A program made the position numbers and the translations under genes. A DNA stretch of 64,000 nt, from assembly GCA_029379385.1 (NCBI GenBank), contig CM055611.1, positions 2,914,001-2,978,000 on the forward strand, read 5' to 3'. Positions within the stretch are counted from its first letter, which is position 1, and every line of letters begins with the position of its first letter. Below are positions 27,219 to 36,396 of this stretch, in pieces. The notes below the pieces were generated by a model. The model was not told where the DNA came from. It ran no database searches and worked only from the letters and a program-made list of their open reading frames with translations. The DNA comes from Quillaja saponaria. Its lineage: Eukaryota; Streptophyta; Magnoliopsida; Fabales; Quillajaceae.

Positions 27219-27492
27219 TGACAAACAAAAATTGTTGCAAAAAGTTAAATCAGGGTTTGATTATGTCAGACTAAATTTCAATACCTGGCCTGACAGAGAA
27301 TGAAAATGACTAGTCAGAGAAGGAGGCTGTTAGTCAAAAGTTTCACCCACTTTGCTGCTGCCCCCAACAAAACATTTGCTTATGAGTTATGAAGCCGACA
27401 CGTTCCAACTTCTATTACCAAGTAGTTCTTCCACCCAAAAAAAAAAAATGAGATTTTTCTCCTGGACATTACTGATTTTCTGATGCTTTGGC
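27219..27492 (-). promoter_or_regulatory. Short upstream region of the rhomboid gene
   Basis: This 274-bp stretch lies between the RBL start codon and the terminal repeat of the adjacent MULE. It must contain the 5' UTR and, if no promoter lies inside the transposon, the core promoter. No unambiguous TATA box was recognised. An A-run occurs at about 27439-27448. Confidence 0.45.
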
Positions 27493-27600
27493 GGGATTTT
27501 GGACAAAAGGGTCCAAGTCCTAAAAATTTTGGTCAAAGTGGTAAATTTTTTACCATAATAGCCAGAATGGGGTAAATGTTGAAACCGTATTTTGAAAACA
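27493..27600 (+). repeat. Left terminal inverted repeat of the MULE
   Basis: The left end pairs with the right end at 33638-33741: TTTTGGACAAAAGGGTCC, then TTTACCATAATAGCCAGAAT, then GAAACCGT. The arms differ at only a few positions. The same terminus is recognisable, more diverged, in the Pack-MULE at 34680-36386. Confidence 0.9.
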
Positions 27601-27639
27601 TGTTTTTACCATCGCCCACGTCAGGCACTCGCGCACGTT

Positions 27640-27672
27640 GCAGGCTACCCTGCGCGCTGCAGGGTAGCCTGC
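27640..27672. repeat. Perfect 14-bp hairpin in a GC-rich subterminal region
   Basis: GCAGGCTACCCTGC and its exact reverse complement are separated by five bases, within a G/C-rich stretch (27605-27800) that also carries long C runs. The composition contrasts sharply with the AT-rich surroundings. It is part of the MULE's left subterminal region. Confidence 0.85.
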
Positions 27673-27835
27673 AGGGCTACCCTCCCCCCCAAATTGGGTC
27701 GCGCATGCAGGTAGCCTGCAGGGCGACCCCCCCCAATACCTGCAGGGCGACCCCCCCACCCCCAATTATACCCGTGTGGGCGACCCCCCCCCCCCCCCAA
27801 ATTATCACCCCTCTCCACCCTCACACTTTCTCCTC

Positions 27836-27945
27836 TATAAATACCCCCACCCTTTCTCCTCTATAAATACCCCTTCTCCTCTATAAATACCCCCACCCTT
27901 TCTCCTGTATAAATACCCCCACCCTTTCTACTCTATAAATACAGA
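27836..27945 (+). promoter_or_regulatory. Tandem 26-bp repeats, each with a TATA box (candidate MULE promoter)
   Basis: TATAAATAC sequences begin at 27836, 27862, 27882, 27908 and 27934, with spacings of 26, 20, 26 and 26 bp. The spacer is CCCCACCCTTTCTCCTC or a close variant. The array lies upstream of both ORFs of the MULE and is followed by a purine-rich presumed transcript start (near 27960). That it drives transcription is inferred from position and motif only. Confidence 0.65.
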
Positions 27946-29141
27946 GGCAGAGCAAGAAGAGATCACCGCCTTCATTTCTTATACATTAACAGTTTCTCTC
28001 TTTCTGTCAATATTCTCGTGTTCTTTCGATTTGCAAGGTAAAATCTTGGTAAGTTATACAAATTTTAATTTAAATTTTTTTTATTAATTAAATTCTCATG
28101 TTATTATTGAAAAATTTATTACGTATATTATTTATATAAATTCGTGATATTTACTTATTAATTATTTAAATTACGTATACTATTAAAAATTTTAAAAATA
28201 AAATATAAATAGAAATTATATAAATTATTTAATGTTACACGATATATATGTTTTGTTATTCTAAATTTATTTATGTTTTGTTTAGGATTATTGTTGAAAT
28301 CACGTTGCCGGTGTTGATACTTTTTGCTCATTTGCTTCTTACCTGGTAAGTCATAAAGTTATATTTATTTTATAGAAAGTTATATTTATTATTATTATAT
28401 GCATGTATCTATATTTACAGTAGTTTTATATTATAATTGTTGAAATATTAATTTTTATTATTTGTTATAATTAAAAATTTGTTGTAATTGTAATTTTTAT
28501 GATAATTGTAATAATTAGTATATTTATGATATGATAAGTTATTAACTTTTTAATTCACATATTAATAAATAATATTTATAAGTAAGAAATAGTAATTATG
28601 TGACACTTAATTAAATTAGTAATTTTGTGACGTTTAAATTAATTAGTAATTTTGTTTGCCTTAAAATAATAATTTAATGAGTATTCGTAATTTTATTTAA
28701 AAATTTGTGACTAATTTATAAATAAATTTTTTTTTGGGAAATTTATAGTAATATATTTATGATAAATATATAATTTTTCTATTTGTATGATTTGATATTT
28801 ATAATTTATAGATATTATTTTTATGTTTTAATATGTAATGAAATTTTTTAATTATATATTTGAATATAATTAATTATGTTAAGTAATATATTTATGTTAT
28901 AATTATGGTAAGTAATACACCTATGATAAAAAGTGATTTTATTATTTTGTAAGAAATAGTAATTTTATTTTATAATTTGTGTATTATAATAGTAAATTAT
29001 AATATGAGTATTATATTATAATTTGTATCATTTATTATTAAGTTGTCTATAGTTAATCTATGAAAATACTGTGAATTCATTAACAATATAATGAGGAAAT
29101 TTTATAATATTTTAAAGATTTTTGAAGGTGCAAGTTTGATA

Positions 29142-31641
29142 ATGGAAGAAATTGGAATTATGTGTTACATTAATGGTGAGATGCGTATTGGTTCGAACAG
29201 GCTTGAATACGATTCAGGTCCCGTTAAGTGCATTCGTGTACCCAAGCGTATCAAGTATGCAGAGTTTCATGCTCGTTTATGCAAGTCCTTAAAGGTTGAT
29301 AGAAGAAGAGAGTACCTGACTATAATTTGTCGATGTCCGAGTACTATAAATAATTCAACCCATTATAGTCCGGTTGCAGTAGCTGATGATGAGGACTTGT
29401 ACAGCATGTTACAGCATGCCAGTGCGCAAGGCCCTGGATTTATTTTAGAGATTTATTTACATAGGCACGCACTTTATGATGAGTCTCTGTCTCGTGTTCA
29501 GAGTCACAACACACTTGACCCGAATCCTGAAAACATATTCATGGAATCTCCCACCAGTAGGCGCCAATACGATCAGCTCAGTTCTCATGTTGCAGGAGAG
29601 GCATCAGCATCTCTTAGGCCGTATTCACCGATTACTGACTCAGAAGCGCCTGGAGAAGATATTGGCGATGGAGAAGATATCCCTGATTTGAACATTGATC
29701 CGCATTTTAACATTGAAGTGGATGATGATGATATTATCGAGGCTCCTGAAGAAGATTTATTTGCCGAATATGTGCCGAATTCCTTTTACACGGACGTGAA
29801 CATTGCCGGGGCACGTGCCGTAAATCCTGTTATTGTTCCAAATGCACAATGGGAGTTGCATAATGAATTTTACAATGGCATGTTGTTTAGCACGAAGGCC
29901 GAGTTAAAAAATACTATTAAATACTGGCACATTATGAACCACGTGGCTTTCGTAGTCGTTGAGTCCAAAAAGGACACATGGGATATCAGGTGTAAGCTCC
30001 ACGAACAGGGATGCAAGTGGAGGTTGCGAGGACATTTTAGTAAAAAATTTGAAAAAGTTCCAGATTACGAAATTAGATGCCGCTCACAGCTGTGTTTACA
30101 GCGGAATGACTCAGGATCATTATAATCTGGACAAGGGGATCATTGCTGAATATATCAAAAATACTATCAATGAAGACCCAACTACACCAGGAGCTGTGTT
30201 GCTTACAATGATAAAAGATCACTTCCATTATAGTCCAAGTTTGAGCAAAATATTCAAAGCGAAGAAGAAAGCAATAAATCTTGTGTTTGGTAATTGGGAA
30301 GAATCCTACAATGAGCTTCCCAAATATTTAAATGCACTTCGTGTCACTAATCCCGGCACGCGTTTCGAATGGAAAGTGAACCTAACTAATCATCCTGGAC
30401 AAGTTATTTTTCAACGAGTATTCTGGGCTTTTGGGCCATCTATCGAGGCCTTCCATCATTGTAGACCAGTTCTTCAGATTGACGGCACATTCCTATGTGG
30501 AAAGTACACGGGCAAATTGTTGGTTGCAACTGGTGTTGATGGTAACAACAGTTTAGTTCCAGTTGCATTTGCAGTTGTTGAGGAGGAGAACACAAATAGT
30601 TGGGGATGGTTTTTGAGTTTGATTCGCATGCATGTAACGAAACGGGTGGGTATTTGCTTAATATTTGATCGTCATGCCGGGATCATTGCTGCTGCTTCAG
30701 ATCCTCGGAATGGCTGGACTGAGCCTTATGGTTATCACCGTTTTTGTGTTAGGCATATTGCAAGCAACTTTCATAAGATCCACAAGAATATGAAAGTAAA
30801 AAATCTCCTCATTCACACTGCGAGTCAAACTCAAAAACGCAAATTTGATAAATATTTCAAAAAGTTTGTTTAGTTGGACTCTGAGTATGCTGCATGGATT
30901 GGTAGAATTCCTTTAGAGCAGTGGGCATTGGCACATGATGGAGGTCACCGCTTTGACTTCATGACCACAAACTTGGGGGAGTGTATGAACAATGTCTTGA
31001 AGGGAGCGCGACAAGTCCCAATCACTGCACTGGTGCGGTTGACATTTTACCGATGTGTCAAATATTTCGTGGAACATCGGGCGTACATTAATGCTCAACT
31101 TGGTGCTGGCAATCAATACACAACCGACACTATAGAAAAAATCCAAAATTGGGCAGAGAGAGCAGGTGGACACGAGTTGAGACAGTTTCATACCGGTTTG
31201 GGGATAATTGAAATAAAGACTCAATTTCGTGGATGGCAAGCCCGAAAGGGCGGCAACCAGCATACTGTGCGTTTAAATGAAAGAACGTGCACATGCAACA
31301 AACCCCAGCAATACATTCTCCCATGCTCACATGTTATAGCAGCTTGTGTAAGCATGCATCTGAACTATACCGACTTTATTAGGGAATGGTATAAACTGAG
31401 AAATCAGGAGCTTGTATACACTCCACAATTCAACCCAGTGATGCACGATGACTATTGGCCAGAATTCCAGTTCCCCCATGTGGTTCCCGACATGTCCAAA
31501 TTGCGAAAGAAGGGTAGGCCGAAAACACATCGAATTCATAATGAGATGGACATTACAGAGTCCTCGAGGCAACTTAGGTGTGGTTTATGTAGGCAAGAAG
31601 GACACAATCGTAAAAATTGTCCTAACATTACACGATCTTAA
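29142..31641 (+). pseudogene. Mutator-like (MuDR/MULE) transposase, one frameshift and one stop
   Basis: About 830 codons. The N-terminal part (29142-30050; the open frame runs back to 29091) has a PB1-like region, an acidic linker and the MuDR DNA-binding block (FSTKAELKNTIKYW, IRCKLHEQGCKWRLRG). Near 30050 the reading shifts by one base; the homology continues as VYSGMTQDHYNL in the frame running from 29959. The MULE catalytic core follows: VLQIDGTFL and LIFDRHAGI supply the two conserved Asp. An in-frame TAG at 30871-30873 interrupts KKFV/LDSEYA. The rest has the TTNLGECMN block, a SWIM zinc finger (CTCNKPQQYILPCSHV) and a CCHC knuckle (CGLCRQEGHNRKNC), ending at 31641. The protein would cut and integrate elements with matching terminal repeats. 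With only two lesions it is a recently inactivated copy, or the lesions may be sequence errors. Confidence 0.9.
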
Positions 31642-31840
31642 AAGACAAGTTCCATTATCGCACTCTTTACTTTAATGTAAGAGTTTTCCTATTTATGTAT
31701 TTGTTCCTACTTTTTTATTATGTAGATATTAGGCATTATGTCCCCCACATGTCATGTAAAATTATTTTGACATTAATAAACATTATTGTCGTGTATGCAT
31801 ATTAACATTATATTTGATTTGTCTTTTGTTATGCAGATTC

Positions 31841-33599
31841 ATGGATCCCGTTGCCCAAGTAGATGTTTCAGTCCTTAGATTACACGATAGCCATCGATCC
31901 GTTAGAGTTTTTGCGGATCACGAGGTTTGTAATTAACAAATCGAATTACTATAAATAATTTTTCAATTTAATTTTATTAGCGAAAATGTTCTTACTAATA
32001 TGTTTTTAAAAATTTAGAGCGAGGCCTATGTCCTCAGATGCCGTCGGAGGGAGGCGGTGTTTGGCCGAGAACTTCTTAATAATATTAATAATATTAATCC
32101 TCGAGTATTGGAGTATATGACCATGGCAGGTTTTGGCGGTGTGATCAGGGTGGGGTTTATTTCGCTTGATTGGCACCTTGTGACAGCTTTAGTAGAGCGA
32201 TGGAGGCCAGAGACTCACACATTTCATCTGCCGCACGGTGAAGCCACCATCATACTACAGGATGTTAGTATTCTGTTCGGTTTACCTGTTGACGGTGAGC
32301 CTGTCTCTGGCCTGGTTGGTGCTGACGTCGCAACTGAGTGCGAGTGATTATTGGGAGTTGTGCCCCCTGCTACAGCTGTTAAGGGTAACACATTGAAAAT
32401 GAGCTGGTTAGGATTGACATTTCAGAATTTTCCAGCCGATGGTGATGACATTACAGCGCAGAGATATGCACGAGCTTATATATTACAGCTGATGGGTGGA
32501 TTGTTGTTCACCAGTAAGACGAGTACACATGTGCACATTTGTTTCTTATCTCTGTTGGAAAACCTATATGTCGCAGGACAGTACAGCTGGGGGAGTGCCT
32601 CCCTGGCATGGTTGTACAGGGAGATGTGTCATGCCACTCACCTTGATGCTTTTGAAATTGCTGGACCTTTGATATTACTCCAGGTATGGGCATGGGAGCG
32701 ACTACCATTTCTCGCACCGAGGAGGGAGACAGACATTCCGTGGGATAATCTTTGTCCTTTAGGCGCGAGGTTTGTAAAATTATTAGTTTTATGCATTTGG
32801 CTACTAGGATGTGTGGTACGTAAATGACTTGTAATTAACATTTTTAATTACTTCCAGGTGGAGAGTAAAGTTCAAAGTAACTCAAATCGGCCATAATGTG
32901 GTGTCTTGGTATAGAGAGATGCTGGACAGGATGTCAGCAGACCAGGTAATTACAAGTGTATCTTATATCTATGTATCATTTAACAATGACATGTTTCAAG
33001 GTTTTATTTATTAAAACGTTGACACAGTTTTTGGATTGCAGTTCATATCATTACCCTACATTGATGATGGGGTGAGACACCTGATACCAGACTATTGTTA
33101 TCGAGACCAGCATATTTGGGGTGCTAAAGTACCCTTAATATGTTTTCATATTGTTGAGTATCAGAAAGTGGATAGGGTAATGCATCAGTTTAGATATCAG
33201 CAACCTATACCAGAAAACCCTACTGACATTGAGGCCGATCAAACCTTGCACAAATTTGATCTTCGGGGACGGGGCGTCACTGACTACCGTTGGCTACATG
33301 CTAACCACATAGCCATTTGGGGCATGAGATACAATCTGGTCCAGATAGGTGATGTTCTGGGAGTTGCACATGGTCATGCTGCTCATACAACCGAGTACAA
33401 TGAGTGGTATAGATGTATCAGTAGGAGATATCTTACACGAGTTGGTCTTATCCATGCTGATCCAGCTCCTTCCCATTCTACTCATTCGACATCATCATCA
33501 TCATTGTCATCACAACGTCGCAGACGCAGTAGAACTGATGTCCCTGGACCGTCGGTTTCTTATAGACGTGTTGATGCTGATGTCCGACCAAAAACTTGA
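31841..33599 (+). pseudogene. Plant mobile domain (PMD / MAIN-like) protein carried by the MULE
   Basis: Exons: 31841-31924, 32018-32769, 32858-32945, 33042-33599. All introns are GT-AG and phases agree; 1482 nt, 493 aa if the single in-frame TGA at 32345-32347 is ignored. Diagnostic PMD blocks are LITALVERWRPETHTFHLP-type sequence near 32185 (ALVERWRPETHTF), TIILQDVSILFGLPVDGEPV, then YILQLMGG and the FDLRGRGVTDY/WLHANH region. The C-terminus is Ser/His-rich, then RRRRSR. Family knowledge: PMD occurs in the host proteins MAIN and MAIL1, which affect silencing and gene expression, and in transposons. Here it sits in the same orientation downstream of the transposase, within the same terminal repeats; its stop is 2-3 bases from the next repeat-like sequence. 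Its role in the element is unknown. Confidence 0.88.
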
Positions 33600-33601
33600 G
33601 C

Positions 33602-33741
33602 AGGACTTTTGGACAAAAGGGTCCAAGTTTCAAAAATCTCAAAACACGGTTTCATCATTTACCCCATTCTGGCTATTATGGTAAAAAATTTACCATTTTG
33701 ACCAAAATTTTTAGGACTTGGACCCTTTTGTCCAAAACCCC
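33602..33741. repeat. Right terminal inverted repeat with an internal mirrored terminus
   Basis: The right TIR occupies 33638-33741. Just inside it, 33602-33627 (ACTTTTGGACAAAAGGGTCC) repeats the outermost TIR sequence in the opposite orientation. The 140-bp segment therefore has its own 24-bp terminal inverted repeats and could fold or behave as a miniature element. Confidence 0.8.
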
Positions 33742-34669
33742 CGCATTCAAGGTTGTCCTTGAGCAAGATAGTGGAGGTTGGTAACATCTAATCAACAGGA
33801 TTGAAAGGATTTATTAATTGTATTAAACAATTACCAGAATAAATATCTACATACATAATTTATAATAAATATGTATAATTTGTTATAAATAAATACAATT
33901 AGTTATAAAACTCCAAATACATTTTTTATGAAGTAAAATTTTCACCAATTTCATAAATATAATATAAAAGAATCACTCAATAAGAGAGTACAAACATGAT
34001 ATATCAAGGTAAAAAATTAAAAAATATTTATATATCTAAGTTTTATTGTTTATGCAAATGCAATGATCTTGTTGATAAATTAAATATCTAGATCCTACAC
34101 TTCCACTTCTCAACTATCATGCTAACCAAATTTTTTTTCTAAAAATCTGTTTATAAAATGAGATTAGTCATACATAATTGATTATTTAAGAATTAATTAA
34201 AAAATAGTCTAAAGTATATCAGAAAATCAAAAATTAGAAAGAAAAAAAGCCGCTAGTCCTTTGCAGACTCACTCGAGAAGGAAAACTCTTAGTTGCTTTG
34301 CAAAAGCATGTTCGAAACAAAATCAGTCTGCAGATGCAACTTTCGAAGCCGAAACAGTTCGCGGATTTAATTTTTGAAGTCAAAACTTGTTGCATATTCA
34401 TTTTTCGAAGCCCAAAACTTGTTTTGCAAATGCTAAAATATCCTTCAACAAATGCCTAGCAGCTCAGTAAGGAAGGAAGCCTCCAACAGGACGAGGAAGA
34501 AGCTGGGTTCACTTAAAATTGTGATCTTTGAAGCCCAACCACATTTTCAAAGATATCTGGTGTTTTCGCAAACTTAGAAAACTCGACCAGAAATCACGAT
34601 CTCACAAATCTTTCTATGATCTTGCTTCCAAGTTTGGTAGACTGGATCAGCCCGTGCTGACTTGATTGG
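33742..34669. other. Spacer between the two MULEs
   Basis: The first half is AT-rich. From about 34250 the composition changes. A loosely repetitive stretch carries TTCGAAGCC- and TTTGAAGCC-type motifs followed by AAAC (near 34345, 34373, 34406 and 34530). It may be part of an older element, since it is contiguous with the target site of the Pack-MULE. No coding signature was recognised. Confidence 0.4.
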
Positions 34670-34880
34670 GTGGAGCTGGGGACTTTTGGACATAATGGTC
34701 CAAACTCTACAATTTTTATACAAAATGGTGATTTTTTTACTTTAATAGTCAAAATAGGGTAAACTCTGAAACCGTATTTTCAAAAACTGGTTTCTGGGTT
34801 CAACTCACCGTGCCATATCACCCCACAGACCTACAACACACACCTCATGCACCACGTGGGCTAAATTAAATTAGGTCTGC

Positions 34881-34904
34881 AACCGACTTTACAAAAGTCG
34901 GTTT
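34881..34904. repeat. Hairpin in the left TIR of the Pack-MULE
   Basis: AACCGACTTT and AAAGTCGGTT are separated by three bases. The counterpart in the right TIR (36161-36189) has TGAAACCGGCTTT and AAAGCCGGTTTCA around a 3-base loop. The G-to-A change in one arm is matched by C-to-T in the other, so pairing is kept. Confidence 0.85.
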
Positions 34905-35311
34905 CATTCAAAATTTGTCTCCCGCGGGCCCTGCCAAACGGGCCGCGGGGGATAAATCTGCTAGCCATCATCATTGCCTGACACAAATACTGTAAACGGC
35001 ACTACCCAAGTCGGCCCTTCAAGTCAGATCTGCTAGCCATTCCATTTAATATGCAAATCTTATATTTAATTCTGCTTCTTTGATAGGCTGAAGAAAAGAT
35101 AAAAAAGAGAAATTGACAAAAGAAGCAGGGAGAGAAGGGAGAAAGAGAAAGCGTCAAAAATTGAAAATAAATAATTTTCAAAATAAAAATAATAAAGTAG
35201 TTATTTTTTAGCATGGAAGGTCCCATCTCCATCTATATTACAATTACATTTTCTACGTATCAATATCCTTATTTATAGCCTAATTAAAGGTTGGTTCATT
35301 TACAAACATAG

Positions 35312-35746
35312 GTGGGACCATCATGTACGGACATCATTGATGAGAGTGACAGTTGGCTTTGACGTGTCAAGATCAGAGAAAATATGGAAGAGTTTCCAAG
35401 CAATAGGAGACATTGCCTTTGCATATGCTTATTCAAATTTGCTCATCGAAATACAGGCAAGTCATATAAATCATACATATTTTCTTTAATTATAATTATG
35501 ACTCTATTATCATGATTACTGAATTGATATATTTTCACAGGACACACTAAAATCAAGCCCTCCAGAGAACAAAATAATGAAAAGAGCAAACTTAATTGGT
35601 ATCTCAACCACAATTGTTTTTTACGCTCTTTGTGGGTGTACTGGATATGCTGCAATTGGAAATCGTGTATCAACAAATTTTCTGGCCGGGTTCAATTTAT
35701 ATGAACCATTTTGAGTAATTGACTTTGCTAATATGTGCATTATGAT
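35312..35746 (+). pseudogene. Captured fragment of an amino acid permease (AAP) gene
   Basis: Two exons of an AAP/AAAP-family transporter. Exon a, 35312-35456, starts WDHHVRTSL and contains FQAIGDIAFAYAYSN and LIEIQ. Exon b, from 35541, runs DTLKSSPPENK, IMKRANLIG, FYALCGCTGYAAIGN, GFNLYEPF, then VIDFANMCI. In the family a Trp follows YEPF; here it is TGA (near 35713). The intron between them is retained, starting with GC instead of GT (GC-AG), and an intron-like acceptor precedes exon a. The captured piece therefore came from genomic DNA, not from cDNA. It covers about 120 residues of a roughly 480-residue transporter and cannot make a working permease. The donor gene is not in this window. 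Confidence 0.9.
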
Positions 35747-36160
35747 TACTGAAAAAAAAATTTGAGCCCTCAGTGCTTATTTACATCAAAGTTTCTATTT
35801 TGTCACCCCAGTTCGCAGTATGAAAGTGCTGTAATCTTGATATGGGTTGTAGCAGTTAATTTGGGTTAGGAAAAGGATGAATTTTTGTCATTGTAATTGG
35901 ATAGATGTAATTGATTGTAACCTGTTTTTTTGAAGTTATAAAAATAACGTGGAGCCATGGTTTTTTTTGCACATTCTTCAGTAATGGAAGAGAAGAAAGG
36001 GTGAAATGAAATTGAATATTATGCGGACTAGCTTCCTATCGCTGCAGCCCTAGCCTGCAAGGCTGCAGCAGCTTGCAGAGGCCTGAAATCGGCTTTTCAA
36101 AAGCCAGTTTCAGGACTCCTTTGTCCCTCGTGGGCCCCTCCGACGGGTATAAACTTTAAA

Positions 36161-36189
36161 TGAAACCGGCTTTTGTAAAGCCGGTTTCA
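36161..36189. repeat. Perfect 13-bp hairpin in the right TIR of the Pack-MULE
   Basis: TGAAACCGGCTTT, a TGT loop, then AAAGCCGGTTTCA. A related hairpin lies at 36082-36114 (CCTGAAATCGGCTTTT / AAAAGCCAGTTTCAGG). The left TIR holds the counterpart with a compensatory change. Confidence 0.88.
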
Positions 36190-36396
36190 GACCTGATTTA
36201 ATTTGGCTCTCGTGGCACATGAGGTGTGTGCTGTGGGTCCGTGGGGTGACATGGTATGGTGAGTTGGACCCAGAAACCGATTTTTGAAAATACGGTTTCA
36301 GAATTTACCCCATTTTAGCTATTAAAGTAAAAAAATTACCATTTATATAAAAATTGTAGGGTTTGGACTATTATGTCCAAAAGCCCGTGGAGCTGG

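Larger units (their letters stand above)
27493..33741 (+). mobile_element. MuDR-like DNA transposon (MULE) encoding transposase and a plant mobile domain protein
   Basis: A 6.25-kb element bounded by terminal inverted repeats of about 105 bp (27493-27600 and 33638-33741), nearly identical over GGACAAAAGGGTCCAAGTCC and AATAGCCAGAATGGGGTAAA. Between them, on the plus strand, lie a promoter of TATA-containing tandem repeats, an AT-rich leader with likely introns, a Mutator-type transposase (29142-31641) and a four-exon PMD gene (31841-33599). The transposase has one frameshift and one stop and the PMD gene one stop, so this copy is probably inactive. A 9-11 bp target duplication, expected for Mutator elements, could not be recognised. 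The exact outer bases are therefore uncertain by a few nucleotides. Confidence 0.88.
34680..36386 (+). mobile_element. Pack-MULE: non-autonomous Mutator-like element with captured amino acid permease exons
   Basis: A 1.7-kb element with long terminal inverted repeats (about 240 bp; 34680-34920 and 36150-36386), beginning GGACTTTTGGACATAATGG. It is flanked by an exact 10-bp direct duplication, GTGGAGCTGG, at 34670-34679 and 36387-36396. The termini resemble those of the MULE at 27493-33741 (TTTTGGACA...GGTCCAA, ...GGGTAAA...GAAACCGTATTTT). Inside is a host gene fragment with an intron (35312-35746) and no transposase. This matches the definition of a Pack-MULE. It probably depends on transposase supplied in trans by a related element. 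Confidence 0.9.

Noticed and set aside
27576..27866. 96-codon open frame rich in Pro, Cys and Arg
   Set aside because: It lies in the GC-rich low-complexity part of the MULE terminus and its composition follows the repeated CGACCCCC and CTATAAATACC units; no protein family is recognisable.
27480..33755. 9-11 bp target duplication of the large MULE
   Set aside because: Flanks (GATGCTTTGGC on the left, GCATTCAAGG on the right) do not match convincingly at any offset tried.
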